From: Steinernema hermaphroditum
Lineage: Eukaryota > Nematoda > Chromadorea > Rhabditida > Steinernematidae
Direction of reading: 5' to 3'
Length of the DNA: 64,000 nucleotides
NCBI GenBank assembly: GCA_030435675.1
Contig: CM059624.1
Location: 99,218-163,217, forward strand
Shown here: piece after piece, positions 25,101-38,379 of the stretch
How the letters are laid out: each line of letters starts with the position of its first letter
Numbering within the stretch: the stretch's first letter is position 1
Position numbers and translations under genes: made by a program
The notes under the pieces: model-generated
Seen by the model: only the letters and a program-made list of their open reading frames with translations
What the model was told of the DNA's origin: nothing
Database searches by the model: none

Positions 25101-28100
25101 GTCTCGAATTGAAAGTTTTGCAGGAAACTAAGATAGTCCACAGTAATCCCAACGGGAATAGGCGCGTTCGATCAGGCTCGTGCAGTTCTACAAGAACCGA
25201 TCATAAAAATGCTATGGTATTTTGGAGCAGGAGGGTCAGATGCAGAGCTCTTTGTGTGAGCAAGGCCCCTGCTGTCTCGAGGTGAAAGTTTTGCGGGAAA
25301 CTAAGATAGTCCACAGTAATCCCAACGGGAATAGGCGCGTTCGATCAGGCTCGTGCAGTTCTACAAGATCCGATCATAAAAATGCTATGGTACTTTGGAG
25401 CAGGAGGGTCAGATGCAGAACTCTTTGTATGAGCAAGGCCCTATCTGTCTCGAATTGAAAGTTTTGCAGGAAACTAAGATAGTCCACAGGTAATCCGAAC
25501 GGGAATAGGCGCGTTCGATCAGGCTCGTGCAGTTCTACAAGATCCAATCATAAAAATGCTATGGTACTTTGGAGCAGGAGGGTCAGATGCAGAGCTCTTT
25601 GTGTGATCAAGGGCCCTATCTGTCTCGAATTGAAAGTTTTGCAGGAAACTAAGATAGTCCACAGTAATCCGAACGGGAATAGGCGCGTTCGATCAGGCTC
25701 GTGCAGTTCTACAAGATCCAATCATAAAAATGCTATGGTACTTTGGAGCAAGAGGGTCAGATGCAGAACTCTTTGTGTGAACAAGGCCCTATCTGTCTCG
25801 AATTGAAAGTTTTGCAGGAAACTAAGATAGTCCACAGTAATCCCAACGGGAATAGGCGCGTTCAATCAGGCTCGTGCAGTTCTACAAGATCCGATCATAA
25901 AAATGCTATGGTACTTTGGAGCAGGAGGGTCAGATGCAGAGCTCTTGGTGTGAGCAAGGGCCCTGCTGTCTCGAATTGAAAGTTTTGCAGGAAACTAAGA
26001 TAGTCCGCAGTAAACCCAACGAGAGTAGGCGCGTTCGATCAGGCTCGTGCAGTTCTACAAGATCCAATTATAAAAATGCTATGGTACTTTGGAGCAGGAG
26101 GGTCAGATGCAGAGCTCTTTGTATGAACAAGGCCCTATCTGTCTCGAATTGAAAGTTTTGCAGGAAACTAAGATAGTCCACAGTAATCCCAACGGGAATA
26201 GGCGCGTTCGATCAGGCTCGTGCAGTTCTACAAGATCCAATCATAAAAATGCTATGGTACTTTGGAGCAAGAGGGTCAGATGCAGAGCTCTTTGTGTGAT
26301 CAAGGGCCCTTCTGTCTCGAATTGAAAGTTTTGCAGGAAACTAAGATAGTCCACAGTAATCCCAACGGGAATAGGCGCGTTCGATCAGGCTCGTGCAGTT
26401 CTACAAGATCCAATCATAAAAATGCTATGGTACTTTGGAGCAGGAGGGTCAGATGCAGAGCTCTTGGTGTGAGCAAGGGCCCTGCTGTCTCGAATTGAAA
26501 GTTTTGCAGGAAACTAAGATAGTCCACAGGTAATCCAACGGGAGTAGGCGCGTTCGATCAGGCTCGTGCAGTTCTACAAGATCCGATCATAAAAATGCTA
26601 TGGTACTTTGGAGCAGGAGGGTCAGATGCAGAGCTCTTTGCGTGAACAAGGCCCTATCTGTCTCGAATTGAAAGTTTTGCAGGAAACTAAGATAGTCCAC
26701 AGTAATCCCAACGGGAGTAGGCGCGTTCGATCAGGCTCGTGCAGTTCTACAAGATCCAATCATAAAAATGCTATGGTACTTTGGAGCAGGAGGGTCAGAT
26801 GCAGAGCTCTTTGCATGAACAAGGGCCCTATCTGTCTCGAATTGAAAGTTTTGCAGGAAACTAAGATAGTCCACAGGTAATCCGAACGGGAATAGGCGCG
26901 TTCGATCAGGCTCGTGCAGTTCTACAAGATCCAATCATAAAAATGCTATGGTACTTTGGAGCAGGAGGGTCAGATGCAGAGCTCTTGGTGTGAGCAAGGG
27001 CCCTGCTGTCTCGAATTGAAAGTTTTGCAGGAAACTAAGATAGTCCACAGTAATCCCAACGGGAATAGGCGCGTTCGATCAGGCTCGTGCAGTTCTACAA
27101 GATCCAATCATAAAAATGCTATGGTACTTTGGAGCAGGAGGGTCAGATGCAGAACTCTTTGCATGAACAAGGCCCTATCTGTCTCGAATTGAAAGTTTTG
27201 CAGGAAACTAAGATAGTCCACAGTAATCCCAACGGGAATAGGCGCGTTCGATCAGGCTCGTGCAGTTCTACAAGATCCGATCATAAAAATGCTATGGTAC
27301 TTTGGAGCAGGAGGGTCAGATGCAGAGCTCTTGGTGTGAGCAAGGGCCCTGCTGTCTCGAATTGAAAGTTTTGCAGGAAACTAAGATAGTCCGCAGGAAA
27401 CCCAACGAGAGTAGGCGCGTTCGATCAGGCTCGTGCAGTTCTACAAGATCCAATTATAAAAATGCTATGGTATTTTGGAGCAGGAGGGTCAGATGCAGAG
27501 CTCTTGGTGTGAGCAAGGGCCCTTCTGTCTCGAATTGAAAGTTTTGCAGGAAACTAAGATAGTCCACAGTAATCCCAACGGGAATAGGCGCGTTCGATCA
27601 GGCTCGTGCAGTTCTACAAGATCCGATCATAAAAATGCTATGGTATTTTGGAGCAGGAGGGTCAGATGCAGAACTCTTTGTATGAACAAGGCCCTATCTG
27701 TCTCGAATTGAAAGTTTTGCAGGAAACTAAGATAGTCCACAGTAATCCCAACGGGAATAGGCGCGTTCGATCAGGCTCGTGCAGTTCTACAAGATCCAAT
27801 CATAAAAATGCTATGGTACTTTGGAGCAGGAGGGTCAGATGCAGAGCTCTTTGTGTGAGCAAGGGCCCTGCTGTCTCGAATTGAAAGTTTTGCAGGAAAC
27901 TAAGATAGTCCACAGTAATCCCAACGGGAATAGGCGCGTTCAATCAGGCTCGTGCAGTTCTACAAGATCCGATCATAAAAATGCTATGGTACTTTGGAGC
28001 AGGAGGGTCAGATGCAGAGCTCTTTGTATGAGCAAGGGCCCTGCTGTCTCGAATTGAAAGTTTTGCAGGAAACTAAGATAGTCCGCAGGAAATCCAACGA

Positions 28101-28973
28101 GAGTAGGCGCGTTCGATCAGGCTCGTGCAGTTCTACAAGATCCAATTATAAAAATGCTATGGTATTTTGGAGCAGGAGGGTCAGATGCAGAACTCTTGGT
28201 GTGAGCAAGGGCCCTTCTGTCTCGAATTGAAAGTTTTGCAGGAAACTAAGATAGTCCACAGTAAATCCAACGGGAATAGGCGCGTTCGATCAGGCTCGTG
28301 CAGTTCTACAAGATCCAATTATAAAAATGCTATGGTATTTTGGAGCAGGAGGGTCAGATGCAGAGCTCTTTGCATGAACAAGGCCCTATCTGTCTCGAAT
28401 TGAAAGTTTTGCAGGAAACTAAGATAGTCCACAGTAATCCGAACGGGAATAGGCGCGTTCGATCAGGCTCGTGCAGTTCTACAAGAACCAATCATAAAAA
28501 TGCTATGGTACTTTGGAGCAGGAGGGTCAGATGCAGAACTCTTTGTGTGAACAAGGGCCCTTCTGTCTCGAATTGAAAGTTTTGCAGGAAACTAAGATAG
28601 TCCACAGTAATCCAACGGGAATAGGCGCGTTCGATCAGGCTCGTGCAGTTCTACAAGATCCAATTATAAAAATGCTATGGTACTTTGGAGCAGGAGGGTC
28701 AGATGCAGAGCTCTTTGCATGAACAAGGGCCCTATCTGTCTCGAATTGAAAGTTTTGCAGGAAACTAAGATAGTCCACAGTAATCCGAACGGGAATAGGC
28801 GCGTTCGATCAGGCTCGTGCAGTTCTACAAGATCCAATCATAAAAATGCTATGGTACTTTGGAGCAGGAGGGTCAGATGCAGAGCTCTTGGTGTGAGCAA
28901 GGGCCCTAGCTGTCTCGAATTGAAAGTTTTGCAGGAAACTAAGATAGTCCACAGGAAAACCCAACGAGAGTAG
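22161..28973 (+). repeat. Forward satellite domain 4, mixed and divergent
   Basis: Direct units with irregular order of subtypes. The aagaaacaatc form, otherwise rare, recurs near 22,936, 23,112, 23,456 and 24,673. Private changes include gaattgagaaagttttgc (a 2-bp insertion near 23,025), ctcggttgaaag near 23,197, gcaaagaggggtc near 23,664 and gctcttgcag near 24,484. The 'cacaggtaatcc' form, one base longer, recurs near 24,791, 25,485, 26,525 and 26,873. W/L alternation is weak, so this stretch interrupts the dimer-like domains on its two sides. Confidence 0.8.
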
Positions 28974-30244
28974 GCGCGTTCGATCAGGCTCGTGCAGTTC
29001 TACAAGATCCGATCATAAAAATGCTATGGTACTTTGGAGCAGGAGGGTCAGATGCAGAGCTCTTGGTGTGAGCAAGGGCCCTGCTGTCTCGAATTGAAAG
29101 TTTTGCAGGAAACTAAGATAGTCCACAGGAAATCCAACGAGAGTAGGCGCGTTCGATCAGGCTCGTGCAGTTCTACAAGATCCAATCATAAAAATGCTAT
29201 GGTACTTTGGAGCAGGAGGGTCAGATGCAGAGCTCTTGGTGTGAGCAAGGGCCCTGCTGTCTCGAATTGAAAGTTTTGCAGGAAACTAAGATAGTCCACA
29301 GGAAATCCAACGGGAATAGGCGCGTTCGATCAGGCTCGTGCAGTTCTACAAGATCCAATTATAAAAATGCTATGGTATTTTGGAGCAGGAGGGTCAGATG
29401 CAGAACTCTTTGCATGAACAAGGCCCTATCTGTCTCGAATTGAAAGTTTTGCAGGAAACTAAGATAGTCCACAGGAAATCCAACGAGAGTAGGCGCGTTC
29501 GATCAGGCTCGTGCAGTTCTACAAGATCCGATCATAAAAATGCTATGGTACTTTGGAGCAGGAGGGTCAGATGCAGAGCTCTTGGTGTGAGCAAGGGCCC
29601 TGCTGTCTCGAATTGAAAGTTTTGCAGGAAACTAAGATAGTCCACAGTAATCCCAACGGGAATAGGCGCGTTCGATCATGCTCGTGCAGTTCTACAAGAT
29701 CCAATTATAAAAATGCTATGGTACTTTGGAGCAGGAGGGTCAGATGCAGAACTCTTTGCATGAACAAGGCCCTATCTGTCTCGAATTGAAAGTTTTGCAG
29801 GAAACTAAGATAGTCCACAGTAATCCCAACGGGAATAGGCGCGTTCGATCAGGCTCGTGCAGTTCTACAAGATCCAATCATAAAAATGCTATGGTACTTT
29901 GGAGCAGGAGGGTCAGATGCAGAGCTCTTGGTGTGAGCAAGGGCCCTGCTGTCTCGAATTGAAAGTTTTGCAGGAAACTAAGATAGTCCACAGTAATCCC
30001 AACGGGAATAGGCGCGTTCGATCAGGCTCGTGCAGTTCTACAAGATCCAATCATAAAAATGCTATGGTACTTTGGAGCAGGAGGGTCAGATGCAGAACTC
30101 TTTGCATGAACAAGGCCCTATCTGTCTCGAATTGAAAGTTTTGCAGGAAACTAAGATAGTCCACAGGAAATCCAACGAGAGTAGGCGCGTTCGATCAGGC
30201 TCGTGCAGTTCTACAAGATGGAATCATAAAAATGCTATGGTACT

Positions 30245-31109
30245 TTGGAGCAGGAGGGTCAGATGCAGAGCTCTTGGTGTGAGCAAGGGCCCTGCTGTCT
30301 CGAATTGAAAGTTTTGCAGGAAACTAAGATAGTCCACAGTAATCCCAACGGGAATAGGCGCGTTCGATCAGGCTCGTGCAGTTCTACAAGATCCAATTAT
30401 AAAAATGCTATGGTACTTTGGAGCAGGAGGGTCAGATGCAGAACTCTTTGCATGAACAAGGCCCTATCTGTCTCGAATTGAAAGTTTTGCAGGAAACTAA
30501 GATAGTCCACAGGAAATCCAACGAGAGTAGGCGCGTTCGATCAGGCTCGTGCAGTTCTACAAGATCCAATCATAAAAATGCTATGGTACTTTGGAGCAGG
30601 AGGGTCAGATGCAGAGCTCTTGGTGTGAGCAAGGGCCCTGCTGTCTCGAATTGAAAGTTTTGCAGGAAACTAAGATAGTCCACAGTAATCCCAACGGGAA
30701 TAGGCGCGTTCGATCAGGCTCGTGCAGTTCTACAAGATCCACTCATAAAAATGCTATGGTACTTTGGAGCAGGAGGGTCAGATGCAGAACTCTTTGCATG
30801 AACAAGGCCCTATCTGTCTCGAATTGAAAGTTTTGCAGGAAACTAAGATAGTCCACAGGAAATCCAACGAGAGTAGGCGCGTTCGATCAGGCTCGTGCAG
30901 TTCTACAAGATCCAATCATAAAAATGCTATGGTACTTTGGAGCAGGAGGGTCAGATGCAGAGCTCTTGGTGTGAGCAAGGGCCCTGCTGTCTCGAATTGA
31001 AAGTTTTGCAGGAAACTAAGATAGTCCACAGTAATCCCAACGGGAATAGGCGCGTTCGATCAGGCTCGTGCAGTTCTACAAGATCCAATTATAAAAATGC
31101 TATGGTACT
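30245..31109 (+). repeat. Five-unit block, first copy (9-unit offset)
   Basis: Order of units: W with caattataaaa; L with 'ggaaatccaacgagagt' and gatccaatcat; W with gatccactcat; L as before; W with caattataaaa. The same five-unit barcode is found 1,558 bp downstream at 31,803-32,667, an offset of nine units plus one base. The middle part of the order also occurs at 19,676-20,367. Confidence 0.75.
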
Positions 31110-31802
31110 TTGGAGCAGGAGGGTCAGATGCAGAACTCTTTGCATGAACAAGGCCCTATCTGTCTCGAATTGAAAGTTTTGCAGGAAACTAAGATAGTCC
31201 ACAGGAAATCCAACGAGAGTAGGCGCGTTCGATCAGGCTCGTGCAGTTCTACAAGATCCAATCATAAAAATGCTATGGTACTTTGGAGCAGGAGGGTCAG
31301 ATGCAGAGCTCTTTGCATGAACAAGGGCCCTATCTGTCTCGAATTGAAAGTTTTGCAGGAAACTAAGATAGTCCACAGTAATCCCAACGGGAATAGGCGC
31401 GTTCGATCATGCTCGTGCAGTTCTACAAGATCCAATTATAAAAATGCTATGGTACTTTGGAGCAGGAGGGTCAGATGCAGAGCTCTTTGCATGAACAAGG
31501 CCCTATCTGTCTCGAATTGAAAGTTTTGCAGGAAACTAAGATAGTCCACAGGAAATCCAACGAGAGTAGGCGCGTTCGATCAGGCTCGTGCAGTTCTACA
31601 AGATGGAATCATAAAAATGCTATGGTACTTTGGAGCAGGAGGGTCAGATGCAGAGCTCTTGGTGTGAGCAAGGGCCCTGCTGTCTCGAATTGAAAGTTTT
31701 GCAGGAAACTAAGATAGTCCACAGTAATCCCAACGGGAATAGGCGCGTTCGATCAGGCTCGTGCAGTTCTACAAGATGGAATCATAAAAATGCTATGGTA
31801 CT

Positions 31803-32667
31803 TTGGAGCAGGAGGGTCAGATGCAGAGCTCTTGGTGTGAGCAAGGGCCCTGCTGTCTCGAATTGAAAGTTTTGCAGGAAACTAAGATAGTCCACAGTAA
31901 TCCCAACGGGAATAGGCGCGTTCGATCAGGCTCGTGCAGTTCTACAAGATCCAATTATAAAAATGCTATGGTACTTTGGAGCAGGAGGGTCAGATGCAGA
32001 ACTCTTTGCATGAACAAGGCCCTATCTGTCTCGAATTGAAAGTTTTGCAGGAAACTAAGATAGTCCACAGGAAATCCAACGAGAGTAGGCGCGTTCGATC
32101 AGGCTCGTGCAGTTCTACAAGATCCAATCACAAAAATGCTATGGTACTTTGGAGCAGGAGGGTCAGATGCAGAGCTCTTGGTGTGAGCAAGGGCCCTGCT
32201 GTCTCGAATTGAAAGTTTTGCAGGAAACTAAGATAGTCCACAGTAATCCCAACGGGAATAGGCGCGTTCGATCAGGCTCGTGCAGTTCTACAAGATCCAC
32301 TCATAAAAATGCTATGGTACTTTGGAGCAGGAGGGTCAGATGCAGAACTCTTTGCATGAACAAGGCCCTATCTGTCTCGAATTGAAAGTTTTGCAGGAAA
32401 CTAAGATAGTCCACAGGAAATCCAACGAGAGTAGGCGCGTTCGATCAGGCTCGTGCAGTTCTACAAGATCCAATCATAAAAATGCTATGGTACTTTGGAG
32501 CAGGAGGGTCAGATGCAGAGCTCTTGGTGTGAGCAAGGGCCCTGCTGTCTCGAATTGAAAGTTTTGCAGGAAACTAAGATAGTCCACAGTAATCCCAACG
32601 GGAATAGGCGCGTTCGATCAGGCTCGTGCAGTTCTACAAGATCCAATTATAAAAATGCTATGGTACT
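31803..32667 (+). repeat. Five-unit block, second copy (9-unit offset)
   Basis: Repeats the subtype order of 30,245-31,109. The small visible difference is ctacaagatccaatcacaaa in the second unit near 32,131. The following unit differs between the two copies ('gtccacag' after the first, 'gtccgcag' with gatggaatcat after the second), which marks the right end of the shared block. Confidence 0.75.
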
Positions 32668-34226
32668 TTGGAGCAGGAGGGTCAGATGCAGAACTCTTTG
32701 CATGAACAAGGCCCTATCTGTCTCGAATTGAAAGTTTTGCAGGAAACTAAGATAGTCCGCAGGAAATCCAACGAGAGTAGGCGCGTTCGATCAGGCTCGT
32801 GCAGTTCTACAAGATGGAATCATAAAAATGCTATGGTACTTTGGAGCAGGAGGGTCAGATGCAGAGCTCTTGGTGTGAGCAAGGGCCCTGCTGTCTCGAA
32901 TTGAAAGTTTTGCAGGAAACTAAGATAGTCCACAGTAATCCCAACGGGAATAGGCGCGTTCGATCAGGCTCGTGCAGTTCTACAAGATCCAATCATAAAA
33001 ATGCTATGGTACTTTGGAGCAGGAGGGTCAGATGCAGAACTCTTTGCATGAACAAGGGCCCTATCTGTCTCGAATTGAAAGTTTTGCAGGAAACTAAGAT
33101 AGTCCACAGGAAATCCAACGAGAGTAGGCGCGTTCGATCAGGCTCGTGCAGTTCTACAAGATCCAATCATAAAAATGCTATGGTACTTTGGAGCAGGAGG
33201 GTCAGATGCAGAGCTCTTGGTGTGAGCAAGGGCCCTGCTGTCTCGAATTGAAAGTTTTGCAGGAAACTAAGATAGTCCACAGTAATCCCAACGGGAATAG
33301 GCGCGTTCGATCAGGCTCGTGCAGTTCTACAAGATCCAATTATAAAAATGCTATGGTACTTTGGAGCAGGAGGGTCAGATGCAGAACTCTTTGCATGAAC
33401 AAGGCCCTATCTGTCTCGAATTGAAAGTTTTGCAGGAAACTAAGATAGTCCGCAGGAAATCCAACGAGAGTAGGCGCGTTCGATCAGGCTCGTGCAGTTC
33501 TACAAGATGGAATCATAAAAATGCTATGGTACTTTGGAGCAGGAGGGTCAGATGCAGAGCTCTTGGTGTGAGCAAGGGCCCTGCTGTCTCGAATTGAAAG
33601 TTTTGCAGGAAACTAAGATAGTCCACAGTAATCCCAACGGGAATAGGCGCGTTCGATCAGGCTCGTGCAGTTCTACAAGATCCAATTATAAAAATGCTAT
33701 GGTACTTTGGAGCAGGAGGGTCAGATGCAGAACTCTTTGCATGAACAAGGCCCTATCTGTCTCGAATTGAAAGTTTTGCAGGAAACTAAGATAGTCCACA
33801 GGAAATCCAACGAGAGTAGGCGCGTTCGATCAGGCTCGTGCAGTTCTACAAGATCCAATCATAAAAATGCTATGGTACTTTGGAGCAGGAGGGTCAGATG
33901 CAGAGCTCTTTGTGTGAACAAGGGCCCTATCTGTCTCGAATTGAAAGTTTTGCAGGAAACTAAGATAGTCCACAGTAATCCCAACGGGAATAGGCGCGTT
34001 CGATCAGGCTCGTGCAGTTCTACAAGATCCAATTATAAAAATGCTATGGTACTTTGGAGCAGGAGGGTCAGATGCAGAACTCTTTGCATGAACAAGGCCC
34101 TATCTGTCTCGAATTGAAAGTTTTGCAGGAAACTAAGATAGTCCGCAGGAAATCCAACGAGAGTAGGCGCGTTCGATCAGGCTCGTGCAGTTCTACAAGA
34201 TGGAATCATAAAAATGCTATGGTACT

Positions 34227-34745
34227 TTGGAGCAGGAGGGTCAGATGCAGAGCTCTTGGTGTGAGCAAGGGCCCTGCTGTCTCGAATTGAAAGTTTTGCA
34301 GGAAACTAAGATAGTCCACAGTAATCCCAACGGGAATAGGCGCGTTCGATCAGGCTCGTGCAGTTCTACAAGATGGAATCATAAAAATGCTATGGTACTT
34401 TGGAGCAGGAGGGTCAGATGCAGAGCTCTTGGTGTGAGCAAGGGCCCTGCTGTCTCGAATTGAAAGTTTTGCAGGAAACTAAGATAGTCCACAGTAATCC
34501 CAACGGGAATAGGCGCGTTCGATCAGGCTCGTGCAGTTCTACAAGATCCAATTATAAAAATGCTATGGTACTTTGGAGCAGGAGGGTCAGATGCAGAACT
34601 CTTTGCATGAACAAGGCCCTATCTGTCTCGAATTGAAAGTTTTGCATGAAACTAAGATAGTCCACAGGAAATCCAACGAGAGTAGGCGCGTTCGATCAGG
34701 CTCGTGCAGTTCTATAAGATCCAATCACAAAAATGCCATGGTACT
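34227..34745 (+). repeat. Three-unit block, first copy (1,557-bp offset)
   Basis: Order: W with gatggaatcat, W with caattataaaa, then L with gcatgaaac, ctataagatccaatcacaaa and ccatgg. The same order is at 35,784-36,302, exactly 1,557 bp (9 x 173) later. One visible difference is gatcatgctcg in the second copy for gatcaggctcg. Confidence 0.7.
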
Positions 34746-35091
34746 TTGGAGCAGGAGGGTCAGATGCAGAGCTCTTGGTGTGAGCAAGGGCCCTGCTGTC
34801 TCGAATTGAAAGTTTTGCAGGAAACTAAGATAGTCCACAGTAATCCCAACGGGAATAGGCGCGTTCGATCAGGCTCGTGCAGTTCTACAAGATCCAATCA
34901 TAAAAATGCTATGGTACTTTGGAGCAGGAGGGTCAGATGCAGAACTCTTTGCATGAACAAGGCCCTATCTGTCTCGAATTGAAAGTTTTGCAGGAAACTA
35001 AGATAGTCCACAGGAAATCCAACGAGAGTAGGCGCGTTCGATCAGGCTCGTGCAGTTCTACAAGATCCAATCATAAAAATGCTATGGTACT

Positions 35092-35783
35092 TTGGAGCAG
35101 GAGGGTCAGATGCAGAGCTCTTGGTGTGAGCAAGGGCCCTGCTGTCTCGAATTGAAAGTTTTGCAGGAAACTAAGATAGTCCACAGTAATCCCAACGGGA
35201 ATAGGCGCGTTCGATCAGGCTCGTGCAGTTCTACAAGATCCAATTATAAAAATGCTATGGTACTTTGGAGCAGGAGGGTCAGATGCAGAACTCTTTGCAT
35301 GAACAAGGCCCTATCTGTCTCGAATTGAAAGTTTTGCAGGAAACTAAGATAGTCCACAGGAAATCCAACGAGAGTAGGCGCGTTCGATCAGGCTCGTGCA
35401 GTTCTACAAGATCCAATCATAAAAATGCTATGGTACTTTGGAGCAGGAGGGTCAGATGCGGAACTCTTTGCATGAACAAGGCCCTATCTGTCTCGAATTG
35501 AAAGTTTTGCAGGAAACTAAGATAGTCCACAGTAATCCCAACGGGAATAGGCGCGTTCGATCAGGCTCGTGCAGTTCTACAAGATCCAATTATAAAAATG
35601 CTATGGTACTTTGGAGCAGGAGGGTCAGATGCAGAGCTCTTTGCATGAACAAGGCCCTATCTGTCTCGAATTGAAAGTTTTGCAGGAAACTAAGATAGTC
35701 CGCAGGAAATCCAACGAGAGTAGGCGCGTTCGATCAGGCTCGTGCAGTTCTACAAGATGGAATCATAAAAATGCTATGGTACT
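35092..35783 (+). repeat. Four-unit block, first copy (2,596-bp offset)
   Basis: Order: W with caattataaaa; L with gatccaatcat, ending in the rare gatgcggaactc; a unit with 'taatcccaacggg' and caattataaaa; then a unit with 'gtccgcaggaaatcc' and gatggaatcat. The same four units follow 2,596 bp downstream at 37,688-38,379. The rare gatgcggaactc makes chance recurrence unlikely. Confidence 0.75.
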
Positions 35784-36302
35784 TTGGAGCAGGAGGGTCA
35801 GATGCAGAGCTCTTGGTGTGAGCAAGGGCCCTGCTGTCTCGAATTGAAAGTTTTGCAGGAAACTAAGATAGTCCACAGTAATCCCAACGGGAATAGGCGC
35901 GTTCGATCAGGCTCGTGCAGTTCTACAAGATGGAATCATAAAAATGCTATGGTACTTTGGAGCAGGAGGGTCAGATGCAGAGCTCTTGGTGTGAGCAAGG
36001 GCCCTGCTGTCTCGAATTGAAAGTTTTGCAGGAAACTAAGATAGTCCACAGTAATCCCAACGGGAATAGGCGCGTTCGATCATGCTCGTGCAGTTCTACA
36101 AGATCCAATTATAAAAATGCTATGGTACTTTGGAGCAGGAGGGTCAGATGCAGAACTCTTTGCATGAACAAGGCCCTATCTGTCTCGAATTGAAAGTTTT
36201 GCATGAAACTAAGATAGTCCACAGGAAATCCAACGAGAGTAGGCGCGTTCGATCAGGCTCGTGCAGTTCTATAAGATCCAATCACAAAAATGCCATGGTA
36301 CT
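35784..36302 (+). repeat. Three-unit block, second copy (1,557-bp offset)
   Basis: Second copy of the 34,227-34,745 order, with a G-to-T change giving gatcatgctcg near 36,080. It lies immediately upstream of the second member of the gatccactcat-containing block at 36,130-36,821, so two duplication histories overlap here. Confidence 0.7.
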
Positions 36303-36821
36303 TTGGAGCAGGAGGGTCAGATGCAGAGCTCTTGGTGTGAGCAAGGGCCCTGCTGTCTCGAATTGAAAGTTTTGCAGGAAACTAAGATAGTCCACAGTAA
36401 TCCCAACGGGAATAGGCGCGTTCGATCAGGCTCGTGCAGTTCTACAAGATCCACTCATAAAAATGCTATGGTACTTTGGAGCAGGAGGGTCAGATGCAGA
36501 ACTCTTTGCATGAACAAGGCCCTATCTGTCTCGAATTGAAAGTTTTGCATGAAACTAAGATAGTCCACAGGAAATCCAACGAGAGTAGGCGCGTTCGATC
36601 AGGCTCGTGCAGTTCTATAAGATCCAATCACAAAAATGCCATGGTACTTTGGAGCAGGAGGGTCAGATGCAGAGCTCTTGGTGTGAGCAAGGGCCCTGCT
36701 GTCTCGAATTGAAAGTTTTGCAGGAAACTAAGATAGTCCACAGTAATCCCAACGGGAATAGGCGCGTTCGATCAGGCTCGTGCAGTTCTACAAGATCCAA
36801 TTATAAAAATGCTATGGTACT
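36130..36821 (+). repeat. Four-unit block, right copy of a long-range duplication
   Basis: Matches the order of diagnostic variants at 18,811-19,502 with a constant 17,319-bp offset: gcatgaaac plus ctataag, then gatccactcat, then gcatgaaac plus ctataag plus ccatgg, then caattataaaa. It shows that exchange or copying has acted over at least 17 kb inside the forward arm. Confidence 0.7.
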
Positions 36822-37687
36822 TTGGAGCAGGAGGGTCAGATGCAGAACTCTTTGCATGAACAAGGCCCTATCTGTCTCGAATTGAAAGTTTTGCAGGAAA
36901 CTAAGATAGTCCACAGGAAATCCAACGAGAGTAGGCGCGTTCGATCAGGCTCGTGCAGTTCTACAAGATCCAATCATAAAAATGCTATGGTACTTTGGAG
37001 CAGGAGGGTCAGATGCAGAACTCTTTGCATGAACAAGGGCCCTATCTGTCTCGAATTGAAAGTTTTGCAGGAAACTAAGATAGTCCACAGTAATCCCAAC
37101 GGGAATAGGCGCGTTCGATCAGGCTCGTGCAGTTCTACAAGATCCAATTATAAAAATGCTATGGTACTTTGGAGCAGGAGGGTCAGATGCAGAGCTCTTT
37201 GCATGAACAAGGCCCTATCTGTCTCGAATTGAAAGTTTTGCAGGAAACTAAGATAGTCCGCAGGAAATCCAACGAGAGTAGGCGCGTTCGATCAGGCTCG
37301 TGCAGTTCTACAAGATGGAATCATAAAAATGCTATGGTACTTTGGAGCAGGAGGGTCAGATGCAGAGCTCTTGGTGTGAGCAAGGGCCCTGCTGTCTCGA
37401 ATTGAAAGTTTTGCAGGAAACTAAGATAGTCCACAGTAATCCCAACGGGAATAGGCGCGTTCGATCAGGCTCGTGCAGTTCTACAAGATCCAATTATAAA
37501 AATGCTATGGTACTTTGGAGCAGGAGGGTCAGATGCAGAGCTCTTTGCATGAACAAGGCCCTATCTGTCTCGAATTGAAAGTTTTGCAGGAAACTAAGAT
37601 AGTCCGCAGGAAATCCAACGAGAGTAGGCGCGTTCGATCAGGCTCGTGCAGTTCTACAAGATGGAATCATAAAAATGCTATGGTACT

Positions 37688-38379
37688 TTGGAGCAGGAGG
37701 GTCAGATGCAGAGCTCTTGGTGTGAGCAAGGGCCCTGCTGTCTCGAATTGAAAGTTTTGCAGGAAACTAAGATAGTCCACAGTAATCCCAACGGGAATAG
37801 GCGCGTTCGATCAGGCTCGTGCAGTTCTACAAGATCCAATTATAAAAATGCTATGGTACTTTGGAGCAGGAGGGTCAGATGCAGAACTCTTTGCATGAAC
37901 AAGGCCCTATCTGTCTCGAATTGAAAGTTTTGCAGGAAACTAAGATAGTCCACAGGAAATCCAACGAGAGTAGGCGCGTTCGATCAGGCTCGTGCAGTTC
38001 TACAAGATCCAATCATAAAAATGCTATGGTACTTTGGAGCAGGAGGGTCAGATGCGGAACTCTTTGCATGAACAAGGCCCTATCTGTCTCGAATTGAAAG
38101 TTTTGCAGGAAACTAAGATAGTCCACAGTAATCCCAACGGGAATAGGCGCGTTCGATCAGGCTCGTGCAGTTCTACAAGATCCAATTATAAAAATGCTAT
38201 GGTACTTTGGAGCAGGAGGGTCAGATGCAGAGCTCTTTGCATGAACAAGGCCCTATCTGTCTCGAATTGAAAGTTTTGCAGGAAACTAAGATAGTCCGCA
38301 GGAAATCCAACGAGAGTAGGCGCGTTCGATCAGGCTCGTGCAGTTCTACAAGATGGAATCATAAAAATGCTATGGTACT
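37688..38379 (+). repeat. Four-unit block, second copy (2,596-bp offset)
   Basis: Second copy of 35,092-35,783, including gatgcggaactc at about 38,051. The unit after it differs (caattataaaa here, gatggaatcat after the first copy), and so does the unit before it. The shared block is therefore about four units long. Confidence 0.75.
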
